64,000 bases of DNA, from positions 29,878,001 to 29,942,000 of the forward strand of contig CM074864.1 of the NCBI GenBank assembly GCA_037501455.1, read 5' to 3'. The notes below the pieces were generated by a model that was not told where the DNA came from, ran no database searches, and worked only from the letters and a program-made list of their open reading frames with translations. Made by a program: the position numbers and the translations under genes. Shown one piece after another: positions 1 through 11,524 of this stretch; the first letter of the stretch is position 1, and every line of letters starts with the position of its first letter. This DNA is from Lantana camara (Eukaryota; Streptophyta; Magnoliopsida; Lamiales; Verbenaceae).

Positions 1-743
1 CTTGGAAATCTTGGATGAAATTCGATAAAATCCTTTCTCCCTTTTTCTTTGAATGAACCGAGAGTGAAGGGAAGCAAATATGTTGGGAGAATTGGATAAA
101 AGTGATCAGCGAAGCTTGGAGATGCATATACCGTTTCATCCCATTTTGAAATGTGCGAAATGCCACAATTTGCAATTTAATCCTTCAAGTGTTCAAGTCA
201 TGCAATTGAGGATATGTAGTTTTAAAATATGATCAATCAAGTCCTTGAAAAGTCATGCAATTAAGTCCCTAATTTTAAAGAAATGAATATGTGGGACAAT
301 TTTGGTCTCAGAAAAGAGCTTAGTTAGACCCTTCTTCGAGAGATCAGACGATTGTAGAAGACGATGTTCTTCATGTTGGCGATTTCTGATGTGAATTCGG
401 CGGGTCGTCCCCCCTTCCTACGGGTTCCCTCACCGACCCAGTGACACACCAACCATGCCCCTTCTCTTTCTCCGATCATAAAGCCCCCTGATCCCTTTAT
501 TTTTCTTTCATCCCCCTGAGCACTCTCGGTAATTATTTCATGTAATAAATATTTTTCCATGACTTGAAATAATTTTCTAATGATATGAAATCATATATTT
601 CACATAAATAATATATCATGAATTTTATAAAAATATGGAATGTCACGTAGGAAAATAAAATTTTAAAAGAATTAAAATAAATCCTACGCTCAAAATCTCA
701 CATGTGGCGTGCTTACCTGTTCATCCGGAACCGGGGCGTTACA
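1..743 (-). repeat. Gypsy A 3' LTR, truncated by window edge
   Basis: Positions 1-743 match 40963-41499 almost base for base, including the shared end with CCGGGGCGTTACA. In minus orientation the LTR starts with TGTAACGCCCC at 743. The copy here is longer because of a 213-bp private segment at 307-519. Confidence 0.93.
307..519. other. 213-bp segment present in only one gypsy A LTR
   Basis: The left LTR carries 213 bp (307-519) where the right LTR has only AATTAAA (41269-41275); both flanks align. It is more GC-rich than its surroundings and encodes nothing I recognise. Its edges show only a tiny CTCAG/CTGAG inverted match and no clear target duplication, so filler DNA or an unrecognised small insertion are both possible. 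Confidence 0.7.
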
Positions 744-744
744 A

Positions 745-759
745 CTCTCACCCCCTTAA
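745..759 (-). other. Gypsy A polypurine tract
   Basis: On the minus strand this reads TTAAGGGGGTGAGAG directly before the LTR start at 743, as expected for the plus-strand priming site of an LTR element. Confidence 0.75.
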
Positions 760-781
760 AAGAATCTGGTCCCCAGATTCT

Positions 782-3473
782 CTAGTCCTCAGAGAACAAC
801 TCTGGGTAGAACCGTTTCATCTTATCCTCGGTTTCCCACGTAGCTTCTTCGGTTTTATCGCTTCTCCACAGAACTTTAACCATGGGAATCCTCCGGTTTC
901 TCAATTCCTGAAATTTCCAATCCAAGATCCTAACCGGCTTTTGAACAAACATCAAATTCGGTTCCAACTCCACTTCTTCAATGGGGAGAATCGTAGTCTC
1001 CTCGGGGTAATAATTCCTTAACTGAGATACATGAAACACGTTGTGAATCCCCGTAAGACTCGGTGGTAGGTCCAGTCGATAGGCTACTTCGCCTATTCTT
1101 TCAAGAATCTCGAAAGGACCCAAATAGCAAGGATTAAGTTTTCCTCCTTTCCCGATCCGAGTGAAACCTTTCCTTGGTGACACCTTCAAGAATACCTGGT
1201 CACCAACTTCAAACTCAAGATCTCTTCGGCGAGTATCGGCATAGCTCTTTTGCCTATCTTGCGCGGCTTTCATCCGTTGTTGAATTATTTAAACTTTCTC
1301 GATCATAGCTTGAGCAACCTTGGAAGGTTTCTCAAGTTTCTCACCTTTCTTTACTCCTTCCTGTTTCGACCATTTCCACTCTTCCAAGTCGAAGAACAAC
1401 GGAGATCGGCACTTCCTTCCATAAAGAAGTTCATAAGGAGCCATCCCGATCGAAGCCTGGAAGCTGTTATTGTAAGCTAATTCAATCAAAGGTAGCTGCT
1501 CTTGCCACGAATTCTGAAAATCCATCGCACAAGCCCGAAGTAGATCTTCCAAATACCTTATCAATCTCTCTATCTGGCCGTCTGTTTGCAGGTGAAATGG
1601 TGTACTGAACTTAAGCTTCGTTCCCAACAAAGCCTGTAACTCTTGCCACAACTTCGATGTGAACCTCGGGTCTCGGTCTGAAACTATGCTCACCGAAATG
1701 CCATGAAGTCGGGTAATTTCTTTGTTATAGATCTCGGCCAACTTCGAAATCTTATAAGACATCCGGACCGGTAGAAAGTGAGCAGGCTTCGTAAATCGAT
1801 CCACGATTACCCAAATACCATCAAATCTACCTTTCACCTTTGGTAATCCGGATACAAAGTCCATCGTTACTTGTTCCCACTTCCATTCGGGAATAGGTAA
1901 CGGTTGTAAAAGTCCCGCGGATTTCTGGTGTTCAGCTTTCACTCTCTAACAAGTCAAGCAACGCTTTACATACTCGGAAACGTCTCTTTTCATTCCATTC
2001 CACCAATAATATTATTGCAGATCCTTATACATTTTATTTCCTCTCGGGTGGATCGAATATGCTGACTTGTGAGCTTCTTCAAGTAGAACCCGTTTCAAAT
2101 CTTCAGGCACTACTACTCTGTTTTTAAATCGAAGCAAACCGATCTCGTCAAACCCAAAAGAACTCTTCGGATCAACTTTTGCCTTACTTACCAATTTCTG
2201 TACCTCCGGATCATTATTCTGAGCCTCAAATAACTGATACTTTAATTCCGACTGAATTGTAATATTGAAAACCCGAGCCTTTAACACTATCGGAGCAACT
2301 TCATCACTTTCCTTTATCTCCAGATTTGATACACTCGCCTTCCTACTAAGTGCATCGGCGACCACGTTGGCTTTTCCTAGATGATACTTGATCGTGCAAT
2401 CATAATCCTCTAACTTTCCCATCCAGCGTCATTGCCTCATATTCAAATCCTTCTACGTGAATAAATACAGGAGGCTCTTGTGGTCGGTGAAAATCTCAAA
2501 GGAAGTCCCGTAGAGATAGCCTCTCCATTTCCCGAGAGCAAAGATCATGGCTGCAAGCTCCAGGTCGTGTGTAGGATAATTCTTTTCATATTCCTTTAAC
2601 TTTCGGGAGGCATAAGCGATCACCTTTCCTTTCTGAGTCAACACACAACCTAAGCCTTCCTTAGAAGCATCACACGGCATACTCCTCTGAACCCTAGGGA
2701 AGTGCTAACACTGGAGCTGATACCAACTTTTCTTTCAAAAAGTTGAAACTTTGATCACACTTCTCATCCCAGACAAACTTGACATCTTTCTTTGTCAATC
2801 GGCTCAACGGTGCAACGATCTTAGAGAAATCCTGAACGAACCTTCTGTAATATCCGGCCAATCCCAAGAAGCTCCTAACTTTCGAGGCATTCTTTGGTTT
2901 CTCCCACTTAAGCACTGCCTCAATTTTCGAGGGATCGACTTCCAAACCCTTGCCTGAAATCATATGTCCCAAGAAAGCAACCCGATCAATCCAAAATTCA
3001 CACGTACTGAATTTAGCAAATAACTGATGTTCCTTTAAAGTCTGTAAAATAAGCTTAAGATGCCTCGCATGCTCCTCGGCATATTTGGAAAATACCAAAA
3101 TGTCATCGATGAAAATTACCACAAATTTGTCAAGGAAAGGCCTGAAAATACGGTGCATCATATCCATGAAAGCTGTTGGGGCATTAGTTAACCCAAATGG
3201 CATAACCACAAACTCGTCATGCCCGTACCGAGTATTGAATCCCGTTTTTGGAATATCCTCTGCTCGGATTCACAACTGGTAATATCCCTGCCTCAAATCC
3301 AATTACGAATAGACCTTGGAACCCTGAAGTATATCAAATAATTCCTCGATGTGTGGAAGGGGATACTTGTTCTTAATAGTCATCCGGTTCAACTCCCGGT
3401 AATCGATGCACATCCTTAAAGTCCCGTTCTTTTTCTTTACAAATAACACCAGTGCTCCCCAGGGTGAAGAACT
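782..3473 (-). pseudogene. Gypsy A pol, distal part: RT, RNase H, integrase, chromodomain (broken)
   Basis: Minus-strand pieces in order: RT from 3473 (conserved [15 protein letters not shown] and CIDYRELN motifs) and 3209-2694 (catalytic [23 protein letters not shown]); RNase H 2680-2453 (SKEGLG, ASRKLK, FTDHKSL) and 2422-2340; integrase zinc-binding region near 2080-1950; integrase core 1942-1289 with D in TMDF, D in SDRDPRF and E in GQIERL; and a C-terminal part 1273-782 with FHVSQLR followed by a chromodomain (PVRILDWK to the WE(T/S)E region). Stops or frame changes occur near 3270, 2690, 2440, 2010, 1950 and 1288, so no single protein can be made. The RT begins in the piece at 13480-14000; the copia insertion splits it. 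Confidence 0.93.
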
Positions 3474-4621
3474 TGTTAGGAATAATGCCCTAGAAAGCCG
3501 ATTGTATATCCGCTTTGTGTTTTTCCTTATTGTAATCACAGACAATCTTTGAATGAAATAACGAATTAAGGCAACACTTCTTTATATGCTCTTGTTTGGT
3601 ATGCGTTTACTTTAGCTGTGTATGTATGAGAACTCCCCTAATCCTGATGACTTTAGGACTCTACCATTTAGGTGAAATGGTTCATGAAACGAGCCCTATA
3701 TCACATAAGGCATGATTAGTAAAATACTCCAAGCCGATGAGTCCTACAGACAGTGGGAGTGTCAACCTGGCTCCTCTAAGGCTTGCTTGTGGGATCACGC
3801 CCTTAAGAAGGACCACCTTGTTTCATGGAGGTGCAAAGTGTATAGTTGATACGTGCGTGATACATGAGGGTGCTTACTTTAATAAGTAAGTTCACTGAGG
3901 TGCCCCGTGTGAGAACATTCCTAAATGGGAAAGGAAGTTTCTATTTCAGGAAATGGAAACTTCCAGATTAGGAAATATCTCACGAGTCATTGATGTGATT
4001 AATTGATCCTTAGACTTGAGGTTCCTTGTCACTTTATGAGTTAACTCTGTAGTCTTAGGTATAAGCTTTAAAGGGTGTCGCCTTAGACAACTGATTCAAG
4101 GCTTATGCTGGGGCTGCACAAGTGACTCATGAAAGTGAATGAGAATCAACAAAGGACCTACACTTGTATTTGCAAGGTGATCTCTTATTGTGTAAGTCAT
4201 TCATATGCCATATGGAGTCCTTGGCCAAGGCAGTAGATCAAGACATTAAGAAAAGGGTTTCTTGGATTGAGATCAAATGGATATGAAATGCACTTAGCTT
4301 TAAGACCGGATTATTAGGGTTCTGATTATTCCCTTGCCCTAGATCTTGGTTGAGAGATAGTAAGTAGGAGGATTGTATCTCACATGAATCAATGACTTAA
4401 AGGTTCTGTCGAATCCGAACATTCCAATTCAGCTAGGGGTTAAACACCTGTTGCTAGACTATGGTCGTTTAATCTGTGGACTGATTAATTAATTAGTGAA
4501 TTAATTAATTAGGGTCACTGCTAATTGAATTGAGAACCTAGAGGGTCACACACAACAACTTGGTTACATAAGTTGAGGCTTGAAAATGATTAAATGAGTT
4601 AATCGGGCCAAGAGGGTTCCA

Positions 4622-4689
4622 CACGTGTGAAGTCACACATGTGGCTCACGTGAGTGACACGTGTCACTGTGACACGTGTCACACACGTG
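4622..4689 (+). promoter_or_regulatory. Cluster of five G-boxes (CACGTG) in copia U3
   Basis: Perfect CACGTG hexamers start at 4622, 4647, 4658, 4673 and 4684. A sixth site here reads CACATGTG, but the 3' LTR copy keeps it intact (12687). Most are embedded in longer palindromes such as GACACGTGTC. The CACGTG core is the binding site of plant bZIP and bHLH factors (ABA, light and stress responses). The cluster lies about 350-400 bp upstream of the LTR TATA box. Confidence 0.8.
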
Positions 4690-5033
4690 TGTATATATAT
4701 ATTATATATATATATATTAAATAATTAATTAGTTAATTATTTAATAGACTTTGGTTTAATTTTGAATTAAAAAGAAAGTCTAATTTTGGAGAAAATAATC
4801 TCGTTAATTAATTACGAATTAATTAATTCGATAAAAATAAGTTATTTATTTTATAATAAATAATGTATAAAATTATCCAAAAAATAGTTTGGATATTTTT
4901 AGCTCTCTTAAAAGTTGACTTGAATTAGAATTCAAAGTCAAAGTTGGAAATACTTGATGATCAAGTAATAGGAGAGAGAGGGACCAAATCCTTTGTCCAT
5001 TAGGACTAGGTTCGGCCGCCCCTCCCCTTTCTT

Positions 5034-5058
5034 ATATATAGGGGAGCTCATGCTCCCC
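5034..5058 (+). promoter_or_regulatory. Copia LTR TATA box and start-region hairpin
   Basis: TATATATA at about 5033-5040 is followed at once by GGGGAGCTCATGCTCCCC (5041-5058), a 7-bp perfect stem with a 4-nt loop. The same arrangement is kept in the 3' LTR (13094-13111). Confidence 0.7.
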
Positions 5059-5428
5059 TTTAGAGCTAATAGACAATTCTTGGTTCATGTGTTGAACACC
5101 TTCCCTTCTCCAAGATTAAATTAAACCCTAGGTTAAGCCTAAACACTAACTAGAGAACTAGCATCCTTACTAGTTAGATTGTGATCAAGTTGGTGGACTA
5201 TCTCTAGAGACTTCAAGTTAGAAGTTTGAAGATTCGAGCTTTACCAAGGAGAGGGGATCAAGCCGCGGGAAGAGCGTTCTTGGGTGGCTTGAAACGCTTC
5301 AAGAAAGAACAAAAGAAAAGTAAGTTTTCTATCTTTACGAATTTGGTTACACGATTGCGAGTTCAAGGTCCTTTTGTTGGGAAAATTTTTTAAATTCCGC
5401 TGCTTTCTGATTCGTGTTTTCCAACAAG

Positions 5429-5440
5429 TGGTATCAGAGC
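5429..5440 (+). other. Copia primer-binding site (tRNA-iMet)
   Basis: TGGTATCAGAGC two bases after the 5' LTR end is the standard complement to the 3' end of plant initiator methionyl tRNA. Confidence 0.9.
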
Positions 5441-7587
5441 CACCTCGTTAATCGTGTTTCTGATTCGTCTCAATTATTCTGAATTTGGTAGAAATTCTTA
5501 GGCTTAGATGCGAATTAGGTATTCATGAGTTCTTTTAGAAAGCCTGAAATACGAAACTGTAATTTTTTCCTGAATTTCTAAAACTGTTTTTGAAAACCGT
5601 TTTGATTGAAATATGTTTAAATCGAATTTTTTAATTTTGGATTGAATTGGTTTTGAGAAACCTGGACACGAAACGGAACACGAAAAGGACGAGCCTAGGC
5701 GTGCTAGCACGTCGCACGCCCAGGCCCGCCGCTGCCGCCCAACTCCTCCCGCAACCGCGCGGGAGCCGTCCCGGGCGCGCCGCCCAGCCCGTCCCGCAAC
5801 CGCGCCGGACGCCTGCCCAGCCCGCCTAGTCGCGGCGGGCGCTGCTGCGCGAAAGTGCCTCGCGCGGCTAGGCCCCTTTTCGGGCCCGTTTTCGTGTTTC
5901 ATGTTTTTGTGTTTTCGGTCCGTAAAATCCTGATTTAAATTTTATTTAAATTTTATCTTTTAAAATCAGTTTTTCTAAAATAAAATTATTTTAAAGTTTT
6001 AATTAAATTGGGATTTTTGAGAAATTAAGCGATTTAAATTTTGGAAAAATTACAATCTTTGTTTTTTGAAAATAATGAAAGAATAAAATTATTAATTTTG
6101 GAAATTAATTGGAATTTTATTGGTTTATTGTTTTTCGGGTTTTATTGAAAAGGCTCTTGAACAAGAATTGCATCTAAGTCGTGTTTTAAGTCATTAGGAC
6201 TTGAAACGAGAATTTTAATTTATTGGCTAAATTTAATTTCTCGCAAAAGCATGTTAGGTGATCATGGGTTTGGATCTATGTATGGTTTTAATTTATGCAC
6301 ATGGATGATTTAAATTGGGGTTGGAGCCCTATAGTTGCGTTTTTCAATTGAGGTTGGAGCCTCACTTATGTGCGTACTGTTATGTGATTTATTATGTGGC
6401 TTTCCATATTACTGTTTTTGAGGCCGGGGTATGCCCCGTGTAATTGTCTAAGGCCAATATGAAGATTGAGCCTTATTACTTTATGTCTTTTTCTTTTTAT
6501 TGTAATTTGAGAGTAGAGATAGGTGGTGAGGTTTTATTTTCATTTTGGAGACAATGCACCCATGGAGTAAGATGGACCACATTCAAGTAACAAGGAGGCC
6601 ATAAGTGAAGACCCCTCAAAATGTTAGGGAGGGGAATCTCAATTGTTAAATGTAATAGAGATAGGGCTCGTATTTTGTTACCGCTTTCCCTTATGTGATT
6701 TAAACTGTTTATGTGGCATGTATGTTAGAACTTGTGATTGTGGAGTGGCTCCCACATATCACGCATAAGATAGGTAGAACCCATGATCATTACATGTTAG
6801 TATCATGCTAGGAGATGTTATCTGTTTATGTGTTTGTTTGATATGCATTTAAGTGTACTTGCATTAATCAAAACTAATAAAATTGGATAACATATATGTT
6901 GGTGAGGTCGAACCGGACAACTCTCCGGTTGATTCGAAAATTCCCATTAAATATTAAGCTAATTTCGAACAAATAGGTGTTTAATTCGAGATGCAAATTT
7001 TGAATTAAATTCCTAGCATTCCATCAATAGGTTTTAAGTTTAGTAAGTAAAGCTAGTTATTGTCCGCGAGTCGTGGGATAGCTAGTGGAGCTTATTAGTT
7101 CTTAGTTACCTAATTAATCATTTTAAATGATCAATATTTCGTGGTCAATTTTAGCAAGGGCGATGTCCGCGAGTCGTGGGTCGTTCGAACTAAGTTTTGG
7201 TCATGATCTTATGATTGATGGGTCTAGCTTAACGCCTAAGTAAATATGGATGTCGCACGAGTCGTGGGTCCATATTGAAAGATAGGTGATGCAAAAACAA
7301 TTACTAAGAGTTCTAAAGGTGTTAGAATTGGTAAGTTGTACCTACCTAGGGTTCTTACTTAGAATGTCCGCGAGTCGTGGGTTCGAGGTAAAATGCCTAG
7401 GATCTTAGTACCCATTGGGAAACGTGTTCCTCTTAGATCTTTGGGAATTCTAGATCTTTGAAAAACAGTGGGAGCTACATTAGATTAAAGACCTTATCTT
7501 TTGTATATCGTTATAATTCAGCATGCTCACTAGTTCTCTGTTTTACCATTTAGGTCGTAGATTCTGTGATTCTCTACGTGTTTTGAA
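5441..7587 (+). other. Copia untranslated leader (2.1 kb)
   Basis: No supported ORF before the gag start at 7588. A very GC-rich island (about 5690-5880) stands out in AT-rich surroundings and holds an internal direct repeat of CCCGCAACCGCGC. The end of the leader carries a four-copy motif (7061-7381). Leaders of this length are known in copia elements with long LTRs. Confidence 0.75.
7061..7381 (+). repeat. Four-copy TGTCCGCGAGTCGTGGG motif
   Basis: Exact copies lie at 7061-7077, 7164-7180 and 7365-7381, with one variant (TGTCGCACGAGTCGTGGG) at 7251-7268. Spacing is roughly 90-115 bp. Intervening DNA is not obviously repeated, so the motif itself seems conserved. Confidence 0.85.
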
Positions 7588-10500
7588 ATGGCAACCAAAA
7601 ACCCTCTTGTATCGATCCTCGAGTCAAACAAGTTGACTGGTCCCAACTATTCTGATTGGCTGAGGAATCTAAAAATCATTTTAGATTCTGAGAAGAGAAC
7701 TTATGTTCTCTTCGAAGGGGAGCTTAGTCCCGAAGGGGAGGCTCCCACTCGGGCTGAGCGGGACGCGATTCAGAAGTGGAAGGATGATAATCTCCAAGCC
7801 CGTTGCCTTATGTTGGCTAACATGTCTCCGGACTTGCAAAGGCAACATGAGGCCATGGAATTTGCTTGGGAGATTTACGACCACTTAGAGCAACTTTACC
7901 GCCCTCATGAACGTGTTACAAGGTATAACACTTCAAAGGAATTGTTCCACTTGAGAATGAGGGAAGGTTCAAGTGTCCATGAATATGGACTCAAGTTTCT
8001 TGCCCTTACTGAGAAACTTGCTTCCATGGACATGCCACTGAAAGATGAGCTTTCAGTGGATTTGTTGCTAGCTTCGCTCCCACCATCATTCAACCCATTT
8101 GTCCTTAACTTCAACATGAATCATGCAGGTGCTACTGTAGCTGAGCTGATTAGTCAGCTTGTGACTGCTGAAAGCACGATCAAGAAGGACAATAAGGTTT
8201 TGATGGTGAATGCTCCATCTTCCTCTTCTGGGCCTTCTAAAGGTAAGGACAAGAAAGCCCAAAAGAAGAAGAAGAAACCCCTTAGGCCCACTGGTGGCAT
8301 TTCGAAGGGGAAGGCCCAAAAGAAGAAGCGTGATCAGAAAGAGGATGTTTGCTTCCATTGTGGCAAAGCGGGACATTGGAGGAGAAACTGCCCAGAGTAC
8401 AAGGCTACTCTAAAGAAAGGTATCTTTCTCGTTGAAGTAAATCTTTCTGTTAATTCTAGTTCTTGGGTACTTCATACCGGTTGTGGAACTCATATCTGTA
8501 ATGATGTACAGATGCTAAGTGAAGTCCAACAACTCAAAGAAGGAGAATGTGTCTTGAAGATTGGCGATGGCTCAAACGTTGAAGCTCGAGCTTTAGGCAC
8601 AATTAGATTAGATTTAGGTAGTTTTGAGTTAGTATTAAACAAAGTCCTTTATGTACCGAGCATTATTCGTAATATAATTTCAGTTCCAATATTAGATTGT
8701 GAAGGTTATGAAACTTATATTAAGAATGGTAAATACTTTATCAAACGGAACAACTCTTCCGTTCATATCGATACTCTAAGTAATGGACTTTACCTAACTC
8801 AAAATATCAATATTATGAATATACAACGAGAAACAAAGCGTAAGAGAGATGACAAAGTTTCAGCTCCCTTATGGCACGCTAGATTAGGACACATTTCTAA
8901 GAACAGAATTAGCAAGATAAACACTTTAGGATCATTCTCTGAAAATGATCTCAAAGAGTTGACCTCTTGCGAATCCTGTCTCAAAGGAAAGATGTCCAAA
9001 GTTCCTTTTAAAGGAACTGTGGAACGTGCCACTGAGGTTTTGGATTTGATCCATACTGATGTTTGTGGACCGCTTAGTGTAAGCACTAGAAACAATCATC
9101 AGTACTTCATAACCTTTACTGATGACTTTAGTCGGTATGGTTATGTATACTTAATGAAGTATAAATCTGAAGCTTTTGAGAAATTCTTAGAATTTCAAAA
9201 GGAGGTTGAGAACCAAACTGGTCACAAGATCAAAGCACTTCGATCTGATCGAGGAGGCGAATATCTTAGTGAAGAATTCCTTAATCATCTCAAGGATAAT
9301 GGGATTATCTCTCAGTGGACTCCTCTGGGAACTCCTCAGCTTAATGGAGTTTCTGAGAGAAGGAATAGAACCCTACTTGATATGGTTCGTTCCATGATGA
9401 GTTTCACTGACTTACAACCTTCTTTCTGGGGTTATGCCCTAGAAAGTGCAGCAAAGATTCTGAATCTAGTTCCCTCTAAGTCAGTCCCCAAGACGCCCTA
9501 TGAAATGTGGCATGGTAAAATCCCTAGTTATTCTTACTTAAGAATTTGGGGTTGTCCTGCTTACGTGAAGAGGAAAGTGGGAGATAAGTTAGAATCTCGT
9601 TCTAACTTATGCTACTTTGTAGGTTATCCTAAGGAATCCATAGGATACTATTTCTATGATCAATCTGAGCAAAAGGTGTTTGTTTCCAGAAATGCTACTT
9701 TTTTGGAGGAACCGTTCCTTAAAGAAAAGAAAGGCAAGATCATAGAATTAGAAGAAGTACAAAATGACCCCACATCACCCACTGAAGAAACGTCCCACTC
9801 TGATCAACCACAACCAATCACGAAATTCGATACACACGAAAATCCTCCTCTAAGGCGTTCTGAACGCACTCCTAGACAGCCGGAGAGATGGTATGGATTC
9901 TTCCATGAAAACTCTCAAAAGGATAATGATCCTTTAACATATGAGGAGGCACTTTCAGATTCTGACTCTGAATAGTGGATAGAAGCCATGAAATCCGAAA
10001 TGGATTCCATGAACTCCAACCAAGTTTGGACCTTGGTAGATTTGCCTGATGGGGTCAAACCCATAGGTTGCAAATGGATCTTTAAGAGAAAGCTTGGAGT
10101 TGATGGAAGCATTGCAGCCTACAAAGCAAGACTGGTTGCAAAAGGATTCACTCAAAGACCCGGCGTGGACTTTGACGAAACCTTTTCACCAGTTGCAATG
10201 CAAAAGTCCATTCGAATCATGCTTGCCATTGCTGCATATTATGACTATGAGATATGGCAAATGGATGTGAAAACTGCCTTTCTCAATGGTGACATTGACA
10301 AAGACATTTATATGGAGCAACCCATAGGTTTCACATTCAGTGGGAGTGAGCAAAAGGTTTGCAAACTCCAAAGATCAATCTATGGATTGAAACAGGCTTT
10401 TAGGAATTGGAACATTCGATTTGATGAATCAGTCAAAGTGTTTGGCTTCATCCAGATTACGAATGAATCATGTGTGTATAGAAAGGAATTGGAGACCTCA

Positions 10501-11508
10501 GTGCAATTCTTAGTACTTTATGTTGATGACATCCTTCTTATTGGGAATTCGAAGGATGACATGAAAGTGACTAAGTTATGGTTATCAAACCAATTCGAGA
10601 TGAAAGATCTTGGTGATGCGTCCTATATCCTTGGAATTAAAATCTATAGAGATAGATCTAGAAGGTTAATAGGACTATCACAATCGATGTACATTGACAA
10701 AGTATTGAAAAGATTCAATATGGAGTCAGCAAAGGTTAAGAACCTTCCTATGAGTGTAGGAACATGTCTTTCAAAGAAGATGTGTCCTAAGACTAACCTT
10801 GAGAAGGAGAGAATGACTCATACACCTTATGCGTCAGCAATAGGTAGCATAATATATGCAATGTTATGTACTCGACCGGATGTGGCTTATGCACTTAGTG
10901 TGACAAGTCGTTTCCAAACTGACCCTGGAGATGGTCACTAGGCTGCCGTGAAGAATATTCTTAAGTACTTGAAAAGTACTAAAGATTTATTCTTAGTTTA
11001 CGGAGGTCAGAAAGATCTTACTGTCGAAGGATACTGCGACGCAAGCTTTGCATCTGACTTAGATGATTTTAAGTCAATGTCAGGATACATTTTCTGCCTA
11101 AAAGGCGGAGCAGTGAGTTGGAAGAGTTCCAAGCAGACTACCACTGCAGATTCGACCACTGAGGCCGAATACTTAGCTGCAAATGATGCAGCTAAGGAAG
11201 GTGTTTGGATTAGGAACTTCATTCAAGAGTTGAATGTTGTTCCTAGCATGAAAGACCCCATTACTGTGTTTTATGACAACACTGGGGCGGTTGCTCAAGC
11301 AAGAGAACCAAGATCTCACCAACGGACCAAGCACATTATGAGGAAGTATCACCTAATCTGTGATATTATCAAAAGAGGAGATGTGCAAATTGAGAGGGTC
11401 ACATCAGCAGAGAACGTGACAGATCCACTTACTAAACCCCTTAGTCGAGAAGCTTTCCAAGGTCATCTTGAGAAGATGGGACTTAGAGTTGCTTTAGAAT
11501 GGCTTTGA
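7588..11508 (+). pseudogene. Copia gag-pol polyprotein with two in-frame stops
   Basis: One reading frame from ATG 7588 to TGA 11508, interrupted only by TAG at 9973-9975 (between integrase and RT) and TAG at 10939-10941 (end of RT). Gag occupies about residues 1-250; zinc knuckle CX2CX4HX4C residues 255-268; protease near 292-375; integrase HHCC at H430/H435/C461/C464 and a D491-D554-E590 catalytic triad with the exact D(35)E spacing; RT with YVDD at 978-981; RNase H with YCDAS, TEAEY and the H-R-T-K-H-I motif near the end. The protease motif reads HTG instead of D(T/S)G at residue 296, a change of GAT to CAT at 8473. Only point changes break the frame, consistent with recent insertion. As it stands the copy could not make active protease or full Pol. 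Confidence 0.95.
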
Positions 11509-11511
11509 CGG

Positions 11512-11524
11512 GCAAGTGGGAGAT
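11512..11524 (+). other. Copia polypurine tract
   Basis: GGCAAGTGGGAGAT lies directly before the 3' LTR TG at 11525, immediately after the pol stop codon. Confidence 0.8.

Larger units (their letters stand above)
3474..5426 (+). repeat. Copia 5' LTR (1953 bp)
   Basis: Starts TGTTAGGAATAATG and ends TTTTCCAACA. Contains a G-box cluster (4622-4689), AT-rich stretches, and a TATA box with a downstream hairpin (5034-5058). Confidence 0.97.

Noticed and set aside
9973..9975. TAG between integrase and RT as programmed readthrough
   Set aside because: The following bases (TGGATA) do not match known readthrough contexts, the place is not a normal gag/pol border in copia elements, and a second TAG follows at 10939. 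Random nonsense mutation is simpler.
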